DNA of 32,741 nucleotides from Myxococcales bacterium. Lineage in GTDB: Bacteria > Myxococcota_A > Polyangia > Polyangiales > Houyiibacteriaceae. The stretch spans positions 4,713-37,453 of the forward strand of contig JAHEEE010000038.1 of NCBI GenBank assembly GCA_024640845.1. The letters run 5' to 3'. How positions within the stretch are numbered: position 1 is the first letter of the stretch; each line of letters opens with the position of its first letter. The notes under the pieces are model-generated. The model was given only the letters and a program-made list of their open reading frames with translations, was not told the origin of the DNA and did no database searches. The translations under genes were made by a program, and so were the position numbers. Shown piece after piece: positions 1 to 8,309 of this stretch.

Positions 1-15
1 CGAGAGTAAGCTGCC

Positions 16-1737
16 GTGCGAGTGGCGCAGAGCTATCATGCGATCGCCATCGATTACGATGGGACATTGACCGAGGAAGATCAGCCCCGGCTCGATGTGC
101 TCACGGCCCTCGAAGAGGTTCGTCAGGCCGGCGTCAAAGCCATCCTGGTGACCGGCCGCGTCTTTTCAGAGCTTGCTCAAGTCTTCCCTCGCGTCGACGA
201 TTGCTTCGATTTCATCGTCGCCGAGAATGGAGGCGTACTTCGGTGCGCTGGCATCTCGCGTGCAGTGACGGCGCCGGTTCCTTTCGAGCTCGACGAGCGC
301 CTGGTGAGCCGCGGAATCTCATTCAAACGAGGGCAGGTTTTGCTTGCCTGTGATGGAGAGCACGAGGTTGCCGTCCTGAAGGAGCTCAGACGAATCGGCT
401 CGGACTGCCAGCTCGTTCGAAACCGAGAGGCACTGATGGTCTTGCCCGCAGGTGTGTCGAAGGGCTCTGGCGTCTCGCAGGCACTTCGGGAGCTCGGCCT
501 CTCCTACCATAGTGCCGTGGCGATTGGAGACGCGGAAAACGATCTCGCTTTGCTCGATCGCTGCGAGCTCCGGGTGGCTGTGGCGAATGCAACGCCATCG
601 CTCCGTCAGCATGCGGACATCGTTCTCGACGCCCCCAACGGCGCTGGCATCTTGGAGCTGCTCCGCGGACCTGTGCTTTGTGGTGAAGGCACGCCACCGC
701 CGAGCCGTTGGCGAATCCCGCTTGGCACTTCGACCGACGGCGAGTTGGTCACGCTGCCCGCATCGAACGTCAATGTTCTAGTCGTTGGCGCCAGCGGAGT
801 GGGCAAGTCTTACATGGCCGGGCTTCTGGCAGAACGCCTTCTCGAGCTCGACTACTCACTTTGCATCATCGATCCGGAGGGCGACCATGCGCCGCTCGGC
901 CGTCTGCCGGGCGTGTCGACCGTCGGAGGGCGCGGTGGTCTCCCACCTCCACACGAAATCCGCGCGCTGCTGCGGAATAGTCTTGGCAGTCTCGTCATCG
1001 ACCTGACTCTGATGGGCTCACGCGATCAACCCGCGTATCTGTCCGAGCTCTTCCGGGAGCTACGCGAGGAACGCAGGCAGAGCGGTTTGCCGCATTGGTT
1101 CATCGTGGACGAGGCGCACGTGCCTTTCGGCGCGCACAGTGTTGCTTGCGGCTCCTTCCGAAATGGAGAGAAAGGCGTTTGCCTCGTTACCTATGATCCA
1201 CTGGGAATCTGCGGTTCGGCCGGCCTCGAGTTCGATCACGTGATCGCACTTGCGGGCGAAGGAGGGCTTTCGCCATCGATGCGAAGCGAGGTCGAGAGCT
1301 TGGGGACGGAGCTCATGGAGCCTCTGCCACGCCTCGAGAAGGGGCAAGCTTTGCTGCTGCGACTCGCCGAGCCTCTTGAGGCGCATGTGTTCGGCCTTGG
1401 GCCGCGCTGGGTTCGTCATGTACGGCACTGGCACAAGTATGCCGAGGCCCATCTGCCGTGGGAGAAGGCGTTTCGGTTCCGCGGCCCTTCTGGGCCGACG
1501 GGAGCCGTGGCCGACAACTTGCTGGAATTTCGAAGAGAGCTGCTCCGCTGTGATCACCTAGTGGCTTCGCATCACTTGGCGAACGCTGACTTTTCCCGTT
1601 GGATAGATGGCGTTCTCCAGGACGACAGGCTCGCCAGCATCGTGAGGGCCATCGAAGAGCGTTTCGATTCCAACCGGTCGATCGAGGGCCTGCGTCGCGA
1701 GATCATCGAGGCCGTCGAAAACCGCTATCTCGCCTAA
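16..1737 (+). CDS. HAD-superfamily phosphatase fused to HerA-like P-loop ATPase
   Basis: A 573-residue two-enzyme fusion. Residues 8-215 are a Cof/HAD-IIB-type phosphatase: DYDGT at 13-17 holds the nucleophile Asp, TGR at 46-48 is motif II, SKG near 148-150 gives the motif III Lys, and GDAEND at 171-176 is motif IV. Residues about 235-445 are a HerA/DUF87-like ATPase with Walker A GASGVGKS at 258-265, the DPEGD strand end at 286-290, and Walker B IVDEAH near 364-369. The last ~120 residues are helical, with a KAFRFRGP...DFSRWIDGVLQD pattern also found at the end of related HAD proteins. The GTG at 16 is the first usable start, since an in-frame TAA lies at 7-9; a second GTG at 22 is possible. 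The substrate is unknown. It stands alone and converges on the next gene. Confidence 0.85.
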   Translation: MRVAQSYHAIAIDYDGTLTEEDQPRLDVLTALEEVRQAGVKAILVTGRVFSELAQVFPRVDDCFDFIVAENGGVLRCAGISRAVTAPVPFELDERLVSRGISFKRGQVLLACDGEHEVAVLKELRRIGSDCQLVRNREALMVLPAGVSKGSGVSQALRELGLSYHSAVAIGDAENDLALLDRCELRVAVANATPSLRQHADIVLDAPNGAGILELLRGPVLCGEGTPPPSRWRIPLGTSTDGELVTLPASNVNVLVVGASGVGKSYMAGLLAERLLELDYSLCIIDPEGDHAPLGRLPGVSTVGGRGGLPPPHEIRALLRNSLGSLVIDLTLMGSRDQPAYLSELFRELREERRQSGLPHWFIVDEAHVPFGAHSVACGSFRNGEKGVCLVTYDPLGICGSAGLEFDHVIALAGEGGLSPSMRSEVESLGTELMEPLPRLEKGQALLLRLAEPLEAHVFGLGPRWVRHVRHWHKYAEAHLPWEKAFRFRGPSGPTGAVADNLLEFRRELLRCDHLVASHHLANADFSRWIDGVLQDDRLASIVRAIEERFDSNRSIEGLRREIIEAVENRYLA

Positions 1738-1771
1738 AGCGGTCTGGCGCGCATCCTTCGACCTGGGCCTG

Positions 1772-1811
1772 CCGAGCCCGCCACCGCTCGGAGTAGTTCG
1801 TTGCCGGCAAC
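1772..1811. terminator. Possible hairpins between convergent genes
   Basis: The 92-nt gap between two convergent genes holds an inverted repeat CCGAGC-(8 nt)-GCTCGG at 1772-1791 and a perfect palindrome GTTGCCGGCAAC at 1800-1811. Neither has a clear U-tract, so intrinsic termination is only a guess from position. Confidence 0.3.
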
Positions 1812-1829
1812 CTGGATCGGACTTTTCCG

Positions 1830-3284
1830 TCAATCCACGTCGTCGACGCAGGTCACCGCGACTGACAATTCATCGATGCAGTACGCGAAATCGTCGTCGG
1901 AGACCGCGACGCTAACCGAGTGGTCACCAACTTCGCCACAGGTGTAGGTCGTCGAGGATGCGCTCGGGTCGGCGATCGAGCCGCCGGTCCCTGTCCAGAG
2001 GTACGCGATCGGGTCGCCGTCCACATCGCTGCCCATCGCCGTGAGCTTGAGCTCGTTGCCGACGGAGGTTTGGAGCGGGGACACAATCACCTTGGTGAGC
2101 TCCGCGCAGGTGTTGATCTTGCAGTTTCCGGCGCCGTCACAGACGCCACCGCCGCTGCAAGGCGTCCCGTCGGGCTTGTTGGCACCGTCGACGCACATGC
2201 CGTCGGCGGGGTCGCATGTCCCATCCTCGACGCACTCGTTGTCGGAGGTGCAATCGACGCCTTCGCAAAGGTCGATGTCGACGCAGGTGCCTTCGAAGCA
2301 GCTTCCAGTGCCGCCGTCGCATGTGGTGCCATCCTCGACAGGCGTATTGCTACAGGAGCCATCGGCCGGGTCGCACGCATCGTCGGTGCAGTCGTTGCCG
2401 TCGTCGCAGTCGACGTCCTCGCAGAGGTCGATCGGAACGCATTCACCGCTCGAGCAAGTGCCCGCGCCGCCATCGCACCCGGTGCCATCTTCGACCGGCG
2501 CGTTGATGCAGGTTCCGTTGGCCGGATCGCAGTCGTCGTCGGTGCATTCGTTGTCGTCGTCGCAATCGACATCCTCGCAGAGGTCGCCATCGACACAGGT
2601 CACAGGGACCGTCCAGCCGTCCATGCAGTACTCGAAGTCGTCGTCCGAGACCGAGATCGCAATCGTCTGCGGGCCCGCCTCCTCACAGGTGTAGGTCGTG
2701 GAGGCCGCGGTCGCGTCGGAAATCGTGCCGCCGGTTCCCGTCCAGCGATATCGGATTACGTCGCCTTCTACGTCTTCGCCCATCGCCGAGAGGTCGATGT
2801 CGTTGCCGACCGAGGTCTGAAGTGGCGAGGCCACCGCTTTGTAGAGCTGCGCGCAGATGTTGACCTTGCCGTTCACGCGTGCGGCTCCGGTTTCCATCGG
2901 GAGCTGGCAGTTGAGCATCACCATGACATCCGTGGATACGCCGATCGCGACCTCGAACTCAGCAGAGCCCCAGCAGCTGACCTCGCCATCCGCACTCGTC
3001 GCGCTGAGCTCGACGATGTAGCCGTCCCCGGGAGGGAGCCCGTACACCTCGAGCGATGCGGTCGAGCCGGGGGCGCTCGTGTCGATCATCCCAGCCATGG
3101 GCTCCATGCCGTCGCGCCTGATCTCCCACGATACCGTATTGATCACGACGCCATCGGCGAGCACCAGGTCGAGCGACAGCGAGCCGCTGGCGTCGCCTTG
3201 TTGGGTATCGGTCGAGCAGCCGGGAGTCGCGAGGAAGCCGCACACGAGAAAGACGAGCCAGAGCAGGGATCCGGTACGGGGCAT
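1830..3284 (-). CDS. Secreted lipoprotein with Asp/Cys-rich repeats between two PKD-like domains
   Basis: 484 residues. The N-terminus is a signal peptide with a plausible lipobox ending at Cys23 (ATPGC). Residues 30-140 are a beta-rich domain. Two near-duplicate PKD/Ig-like domains lie at about 143-230 and 393-480; both contain SPLQTSVGN, TGTGG and SVSDDDF-type motifs with paired cysteines. Between them (235-390) are three ~50-residue units starting LCE-x-VDC, each with several Cys and acidic runs, of a kind common in myxobacterial surface proteins and possibly Ca2+-binding and disulfide-locked. The start is set by GAGGAGG five bases upstream of the ATG at 3284. It is probably an outer-membrane surface lipoprotein; no enzymatic motif is visible. 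The long open frame on the opposite strand is a composition artefact. Confidence 0.85.
   Translation of the reverse strand: MPRTGSLLWLVFLVCGFLATPGCSTDTQQGDASGSLSLDLVLADGVVINTVSWEIRRDGMEPMAGMIDTSAPGSTASLEVYGLPPGDGYIVELSATSADGEVSCWGSAEFEVAIGVSTDVMVMLNCQLPMETGAARVNGKVNICAQLYKAVASPLQTSVGNDIDLSAMGEDVEGDVIRYRWTGTGGTISDATAASTTYTCEEAGPQTIAISVSDDDFEYCMDGWTVPVTCVDGDLCEDVDCDDDNECTDDDCDPANGTCINAPVEDGTGCDGGAGTCSSGECVPIDLCEDVDCDDGNDCTDDACDPADGSCSNTPVEDGTTCDGGTGSCFEGTCVDIDLCEGVDCTSDNECVEDGTCDPADGMCVDGANKPDGTPCSGGGVCDGAGNCKINTCAELTKVIVSPLQTSVGNELKLTAMGSDVDGDPIAYLWTGTGGSIADPSASSTTYTCGEVGDHSVSVAVSDDDFAYCIDELSVAVTCVDDVD
2115..2582 (-). repeat. Three in-gene Asp/Cys-rich repeat units (~50 codons each)
   Basis: Tandem units beginning LCEDVDC, LCEDVDC and LCEGVDC encode residues ~235-390 of the lipoprotein. 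Units 1 and 2 (first and second in the protein) are most alike, sharing CDPA-x-G-x-C and PVEDGT; the third has diverged. This points to internal duplication. Confidence 0.8.
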
Positions 3285-3390
3285 GAATGCCTCCTCAAAA
3301 GGGGGGACGGAGCGACCAAGGGAGCCGAGGCTACCACCGTTGGAATCTGCGTTTCAAGCGCCTTTCCGACCCACGCGCCGCCCAAGGACC

Positions 3391-3830
3391 CGCGAATACG
3401 GCGTTGACACCTGGCTTATCAATCCTGGCACCTCGGAGATGCACTTCGTGGCAGCGCTCGATGACTCAAACATGGGGGAGTCCTCTGCTTATTGGAGGGG
3501 GTCGGGTCCGGGGCTGCCGATGGATACGAGCGCGAAGAACATTTCAACGTGGATCAAGACCACGCCCGAGACGAGTTAGCTCTCCGCCGATGCTGTTGCA
3601 GTGGCCAAAGGCCCCCTTCGCAGCTATCGACGCTCATCTCGCCAGCAGACGTGTCTTGGAGCGAGAGTGCAGAGCCTGCGCAAGCACAGGCGCCGCTGCA
3701 AGCGCAGCCTGCCTCGGACGCAACCGTCCAAGCGATCGCATAGGGGATCAAGAAGTCCGGAAAGAAGGTTGCGTTCCTGCTCCCTCAGTCCGTCGGCATC
3801 ACGATGAGAGCTGAATTGCGCCGAACTCGA
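3391..3830 (+). pseudogene. Decayed remnant of a thiamine-pyrophosphate enzyme (acetolactate-synthase-like)
   Basis: Fragments of one protein family appear in order on the + strand but in different frames. At 3400-3465: GVDTWLINPGTSEMHFVAAL, the N-terminal TPP-binding signature of the acetolactate synthase large-subunit-like family. At 3486-3533: CLLEGVGSGAADGYER, frame shifted. At 3532-3615: AKNISTWIKTT, stop TAG at 3577, then SADAVAVAKGP. At 3612-3743: STLISPADVSWSES and following residues. After an in-frame TAG at 3741 comes IKKSGKKVAFLL. About 60 residues of the usual family sequence are missing between DGYER and AKNIS. At least two frameshifts, two stops and a deletion make it non-functional. 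The C-terminal two thirds of the enzyme are absent. The family match is from memory of conserved motifs. Confidence 0.75.
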
Positions 3831-3845
3831 CGTAAGGTCGCGAGG
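3786..3845 (+). repeat. Dispersed ~60-bp repeat, copy A
   Basis: Hand alignment gives about 46 of 60 bases identical to copy B at 8310, including the shared block ATCACGATGAG followed by GC-GAATTG. It lies immediately after the decayed TPP gene, partly overlapping its last recognisable codons. It is also related to copy C at 29787. Confidence 0.6.
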
Positions 3846-3949
3846 TGGGGCTCGTACCTTATCTGATCGTCATTCTGCTTTCGCGTGCCGCCAACCTCGG
3901 TCGGTTACTTGCGGTCGGTTACTTGGCAGGTTTCCTTCTTTGGTCTTTT
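3846..3949. other. Rest of the 665-bp gap
   Basis: The gap 3285-3949 holds the promoter region of the lipoprotein (3285-3390, read leftward), the TPP-enzyme remnant and repeat copy A. In the final 100 bases I see no gene and no clear hairpin, only a short duplicated word GGTCGGTTACTT (GGTTACTTG around 3900-3925). Confidence 0.4.
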
Positions 3950-6900
3950 CTAGGGTGTCGTCCACATTCCTAGGGAGTACTTCGTATCCAGGTAGAGTTC
4001 GACGGACGAACGCTCGTCATCTGTGAGCGTTCGGTCATAGAGGATGATCTCGGCGAGGTCACCCTGGAGATAGCCCTCGCGCCAGTAGCTCTGGCCGATG
4101 TAGTTGACGCCACGCGGTGAGACGCTGGGGAGATCGACGGTGCTCTCGGTGATGACCACCCCGTTGTGCACGACCCGTGCGGTGGAGCCCTCGTGCTCGA
4201 TCGCGAACAGAGCAGCTAAGCCCTCCGACAGCACCGGCGCGCTATTGAACCAGGTGACTTTCCCGAACTCGTTGTTCGTAAAGTATTGAAGGCCATTCTC
4301 GCTGCCGGCGCGACCGAGAACCAGCATGTCCTGGTTTGCCCCGTTGCCGAGCGCCAAGATCTTGAAGCCCTGCTGAAGAACAGTCGGGCGCATCACCACG
4401 AAGAGCGAGACGCCCGCGGTGAAGTCCTCGAAGCCGGTCGGCAAGTTGAAATGATCGTCGACCCCGTCGAAGCGCAGCGCCGGCTGTCCGCCAATCGCAT
4501 CGGCAACGAGCACGGGAGCAGTAGCCACGCTGGACCAGGCGTCGGAGCCGTCCAGGGACTGGTCTCGCCAAGACGTCACAGGTGCTCCGAAGCCGAAGTC
4601 AGCTGCTGCGGAGCCAGCGTCGAGGAGCAGACGGAGGCCTGAGCTCGGAAGCCCCGTGGGAGGCGGGTCGGGTTCTGGATCAGGGTCGGGCGGCACAATC
4701 GCAACCGGCGTCGCGGTGGCTTGCACTGAATCAGCGGACTCTCCAACGGAGTCGAACGCAGTGACCACGTAGTAGTAAGCCTGCCCGTTCGTCAGCGGCG
4801 CATCGATGAAGCTCGTTGCCGCGCCTTCGTAGACGAGCCCGAAGGTCGAACCGTCGTTGGCACGCCACAAGCGGTAGCCACTGACACCCGTGACCGCGCT
4901 CCAGGAGAGCGTGACGACCGCATCACCCCCAACAGCGTCAAGGATAGCCGGAGCGTTCGGTGGAACCGGATCTGGCTCCGGATCGGGGCCGGGATCGGGG
5001 GGCACGGTCTGGATCAAGCCAAGCGAGTACTTGTCGTCGAGGTAGGCTTCCACCTCGGCGCGCTCGGCGTCGCTCAAGCTGCGATCGTAGAGAACGACCT
5101 CTGCAAGTTGCCCCTGGAACATTCCTTCGTTCCAGAAGCTCCGCCCAATGAGGCTGCCAGTGCGGGCAGTCACGGTGGGCACGAAGACCCTGCCGCTGCC
5201 AACGACGTCGAGATCGCGCTCGACCACCGCGGTGACTGGATCGCCAGTGCCACCGCCTCCGTGCCGGACGGAGTACAGCGCGACGTCGCCCGCTGTCAGC
5301 GCGGATCCGGTGTTAAACCAGCCAACGCTCCCGAGGTCGTCACTCGTGAAGTACTGAAGACCCAACGACCCTCCGGCGCGACCGAGTACGATCATGTCGT
5401 TGCCGGCACCATTGCCGAGGGCCAGTAGCTTGAAGCCTTGCTGAAGAACGGTCGCCCGCGCGACCACGTAGAGGGTGAGACCCGAGGTGAAGTCTTCGAG
5501 ACCGTTGGTCACACTGAAGTAGTCATCAACACCATCGAAGGAAAGAGCAGGACGACCGTTGATCGCGTTGGCAACCACCACGGGCGCTTCGCCGGGGAAC
5601 GCCTCGGCATGGGAGCCTGTACCGCTGAGGTCCTGCCAAAACCTGACCTCGGCTCCCGCACCCAAGTCAGCGACGGCCTGCTCCGCATCGAGGAGCAAGA
5701 CGAGACCCGCAGCAGGGAGCTGCCCGGGGCTGGGCGGATCCGGATTGGTGGCGACGGGCGTTGCGGTAACCGGCAACGAGTCCGCGGATTCGCTGGTCGC
5801 ATCAAAGGCGGTCACCACGTACGTATATGCCTGACCATTGACCAACCCGGTATCGGTGTGGCTGGTATCGGTGATCTCGTAAAAGCTGTTGAATGTGCTC
5901 CCGCTGCCTTCCGAGCGCCACAAACGATAGCCCGTCGCGCCAGCCACCGCGTCCCATGAGAGCGAAACGTTGGCGTCGCCGGCTGTTGCCACGAGGTTCG
6001 CCGGCGGGTCGAGTACTATCGGGTCCGGACCGGGATCCGGATCGGGCGGCGGGTTGCTCGGGTCGATTCCGAGGGCGTACTTCTGATCGAGATAGGCCTG
6101 AACGATGGCGGCCTCGGCGTCAGCGAGCTCGCGATTGTAGAGCAGAACCTCTGCCAGTTTGCCCTCGAACATGCCTTCATTCCAGAAGCTCCTGCCGATT
6201 AGATTCTCGGAGCGCTCGATGACTGGAGGCACGTACACGTTGCCACTGCCCACCGGCTCGCCATTCTTGAGTACGCTCGTCGACACGACCGCGTTCTCAA
6301 TGCCAGCGCCCTGCCGGACGGTGATGAGACCGGCTTCCCCAGGGACGAGAGCGTCGGCGCTCCCAAACCATTTCACATAGTCATTTGCGTCGCTCGTGAA
6401 GTACTGGAGGCCCGCGGTGCCTCCGTTGCGGCCGAGGACGATCATGTCGGAGCCCGCACCGTTTCCTAGCGCCACGAGCTTGAAGCCGGGTTGCAACGCC
6501 GTCGGCTGAGCAACGACGAACAGCGTCATGCCGTCCCTAAAATCTTCGAACCCGGCGGGCAGGCGAAGGTGATCGTCGATGCCGTCGAACTGAAGAGCAG
6601 CGCGGCCGTTGATGGCTGCGGGGATGACGGTGGGTGCTTCGATAGATCCCGCCGCGGCGTCGTTTGCCCACCCCGAACCGTCACGCCAGAGCGTAGCCGG
6701 GTTGCCTGCACCCGTTTCGGCTAGCGCCGTGTCGGCATCGAGCCAGAGAAGCATGCCTTCGACGGGAAATTCCGCGGGGGGATCGACGGGTGGCACGACA
6801 CCTTGCGGCAATGCAACGACCGTGGTGGCGGAGGATTCGAGTGCTCCCTGGAACGCCGTGATCGCATAGGTGTACTGCGTGCCATTCGCGACGGTCGTAT

Positions 6901-7807
6901 CCAGGTGCGTGGTGTCGGTCGTCGTGGTCAACAACGACGGGCCGGCACCATCGTCGCGGTAGACGTGATAGCCTTCCGAACCAAATACGGCGTTCCAGAT
7001 CAGCTCTACCGACCCGTCGTTTGCCAGGGCGACCAAGTTGCTCGGTGCGGGCGGCGGAAGCTCACCGAATGGCTTGTAGTCAAAGTAGGCAAATCGTGCG
7101 TCGAATCCCGGAAAAGCCGAAGGGTGGTTTCCGACGAAGAGCCCGACTTCGGTAATCGCTCCAATGTTCTCCCCGAGGCCGAAGTCTTCGAGCACCTCTT
7201 CCCGAGAGAGGTGCCAGGTCATGCCGTCAAGCGAGTACTCGAACTTCCAGACTCGCTGCGTTGGAACGTCGTCGCTGACGGTCACTCGCATGTAGTACGG
7301 ACCGGAGCTCGGGAGCGGAATCGAGGGCTGAAAGCGTCCTGGAATCGTGTGACGGTAGATCGCTCCATCGACGGATACGAAGCGTTCGATGTACCCGCGT
7401 ACACTACCGTTGCCGTACATCATGAACATCATGAAGGTGGCAGGGTCTTCGCCTTGAAAGACGATGCCAAACTGCTCGTTGCTCATGATCCCCGTGTCCA
7501 TGCGCATCTCGTAGACGCCCGCACCCAAGAACGGACGCGTGATCTGGGCGTGCTCGATCCACCATTGGTTGTGCTCGGCGCCGCCGCGGAACGACATCGA
7601 GACTTGATCGCCACTCATGGAAAGGCTGACGTGGTCCCCGGTCCTCTCAGGATAGGCGTCCGCAAAGTGATCGGTGAACGTCCATCCAGACCCGAGGCTC
7701 GAGCCTTCGAACTCGTCTCGGAACGAGTTGCCAGTCGATTGCGCGGATGCTGACGTGCTTACAATTAACGACGATCCGATGAGGGCGTGGATCAGCAATC
7801 GGTGCAT
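3950..7807 (-). CDS. Large secreted protein with three FN3-LamG units
   Basis: 1285 residues. Residues 1-23 are a Sec signal peptide (cleavage after SASAQ-like sequence). Residues ~25-245 form a concanavalin-like beta-sandwich related to DUF1349/GH16-fold domains. Three repeats of fibronectin type III plus LamG-like lectin domain follow at about 253-580, 601-930 and 950-1285. Each LamG domain contains LxFDGVDDH-type and LAE-x-x-LYDR...YLD-KY motifs. Linkers are rich in Pro and Asp (PDPDPEPDP). The protein ends directly after LamG3, with no sorting signal. An AAAGG ribosome site lies 8 nt before the ATG at 7807. It is probably extracellular and binds carbohydrate or matrix. No catalytic residues were identified. 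The gene stands alone behind an unusually AT-rich upstream region. Confidence 0.88.
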   Translation of the reverse strand: MHRLLIHALIGSSLIVSTSASAQSTGNSFRDEFEGSSLGSGWTFTDHFADAYPERTGDHVSLSMSGDQVSMSFRGGAEHNQWWIEHAQITRPFLGAGVYEMRMDTGIMSNEQFGIVFQGEDPATFMMFMMYGNGSVRGYIERFVSVDGAIYRHTIPGRFQPSIPLPSSGPYYMRVTVSDDVPTQRVWKFEYSLDGMTWHLSREEVLEDFGLGENIGAITEVGLFVGNHPSAFPGFDARFAYFDYKPFGELPPPAPSNLVALANDGSVELIWNAVFGSEGYHVYRDDGAGPSLLTTTTDTTHLDTTVANGTQYTYAITAFQGALESSATTVVALPQGVVPPVDPPAEFPVEGMLLWLDADTALAETGAGNPATLWRDGSGWANDAAAGSIEAPTVIPAAINGRAALQFDGIDDHLRLPAGFEDFRDGMTLFVVAQPTALQPGFKLVALGNGAGSDMIVLGRNGGTAGLQYFTSDANDYVKWFGSADALVPGEAGLITVRQGAGIENAVVSTSVLKNGEPVGSGNVYVPPVIERSENLIGRSFWNEGMFEGKLAEVLLYNRELADAEAAIVQAYLDQKYALGIDPSNPPPDPDPGPDPIVLDPPANLVATAGDANVSLSWDAVAGATGYRLWRSEGSGSTFNSFYEITDTSHTDTGLVNGQAYTYVVTAFDATSESADSLPVTATPVATNPDPPSPGQLPAAGLVLLLDAEQAVADLGAGAEVRFWQDLSGTGSHAEAFPGEAPVVVANAINGRPALSFDGVDDYFSVTNGLEDFTSGLTLYVVARATVLQQGFKLLALGNGAGNDMIVLGRAGGSLGLQYFTSDDLGSVGWFNTGSALTAGDVALYSVRHGGGGTGDPVTAVVERDLDVVGSGRVFVPTVTARTGSLIGRSFWNEGMFQGQLAEVVLYDRSLSDAERAEVEAYLDDKYSLGLIQTVPPDPGPDPEPDPVPPNAPAILDAVGGDAVVTLSWSAVTGVSGYRLWRANDGSTFGLVYEGAATSFIDAPLTNGQAYYYVVTAFDSVGESADSVQATATPVAIVPPDPDPEPDPPPTGLPSSGLRLLLDAGSAAADFGFGAPVTSWRDQSLDGSDAWSSVATAPVLVADAIGGQPALRFDGVDDHFNLPTGFEDFTAGVSLFVVMRPTVLQQGFKILALGNGANQDMLVLGRAGSENGLQYFTNNEFGKVTWFNSAPVLSEGLAALFAIEHEGSTARVVHNGVVITESTVDLPSVSPRGVNYIGQSYWREGYLQGDLAEIILYDRTLTDDERSSVELYLDTKYSLGMWTTP
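3953..4960 (-). repeat. FN3-LamG unit 3
   Basis: Encodes residues ~950-1285 of the large secreted protein. Shared landmarks with units 1 and 2: the ALGNGA block, GLQYFT, a NYIG/NLIG-x-S-x-W block, and the terminal LYDR/YLD-KYSLG. Confidence 0.75.
5018..6007 (-). repeat. FN3-LamG unit 2
   Basis: Encodes residues ~601-930. It is closest to unit 1, sharing IGRSFWNEGMF and FTSDD/FTSDA blocks, which suggests that units 1 and 2 duplicated most recently or are kept similar by recombination. Confidence 0.75.
6068..7051 (-). repeat. FN3-LamG unit 1
   Basis: Encodes residues ~253-580, starting with the FN3 domain after the proline-rich PPPAPSN linker and ending at the YALG motif of LamG1. Confidence 0.75.
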
Positions 7808-7980
7808 TCAAAGACCTTTAATATCCAAGGGTTTGTTGTAAACAGGGCTGAAAAAACCAAACGAATCGTTCAGAACGCATATGCGACTTATACTTCGTAT
7901 ATCAAAATGTAAGCGAATGTAAACGCAAAATCTGCGCAATCCCAAATCGATATATGTGAGATTGCCGACTTAAACCGGCA
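7808..7980 (-). promoter_or_regulatory. AT-rich promoter region with direct and inverted repeats
   Basis: This 170-bp stretch is strikingly AT-rich against its GC-rich surroundings and lies just upstream of the LamG-protein start. It contains a direct repeat AATGTAA-GCG-AATGTAA (7906-7922) and an inverted repeat TATAC-TTC-GTATA (7889-7901). On the minus strand, TTTACA and TATA-like words lie at roughly promoter spacing. These could be a promoter with an operator, but no regulator can be named. Confidence 0.5.
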
Positions 7981-8309
7981 TGTTTCCCAACCATGGCTGC
8001 GACAAGAAGAGGGTGAGTGAAGGCTCACGCCCAGTGCCAGCGCTGCAAGAAGTGCTCAGGCTCCGCGAGCTTGGGCGCTACGAAATCGGCGGTCGCTCGA
8101 AGAGCAGCCAGGCTGCGACCGCCGGTCGCTCGATCAACGCCATCCAAGCTCAGCTCAGCCACCGATCCGCACAGAGCGTGCCGCGGCGCGCGCGTACGAA
8201 TCCATTGGGTGCAAGTTCAGGCGCCATCGTCACGCCCTGAGGTCAACTAGCGCGAAAGGCCGAGACAGTCGATCTGTGCAAGGCCCTTCCAAGGAACGAA
8301 AGACTCCCT
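7981..8309. other. Gap with a possible IS21-type transposase scrap
   Basis: No intact gene. On the + strand, 8034-8160 reads VPALQEVLRLRELGRYEIGG and onward, resembling the N-terminal helix-turn-helix of IS21 IstA transposases (pattern REVLRLR-ELG...IARSL...). The resemblance is partial, and no partner IstB or terminal repeats are visible. It may be decayed mobile DNA or coincidence. Confidence 0.25.

Noticed and set aside
1920-3407. 495-codon open frame on the + strand opposite the lipoprotein gene
   Set aside because: It is the GC-rich shadow of the repeat-rich lipoprotein; it reads as Val/Ala/Asp low-complexity with no domain, signal or ribosome site.
5438-5959. Plus-strand frames opposite the LamG protein
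   Set aside because: Shadows that repeat in register with the LamG modules, as expected from the tandem coding repeats.
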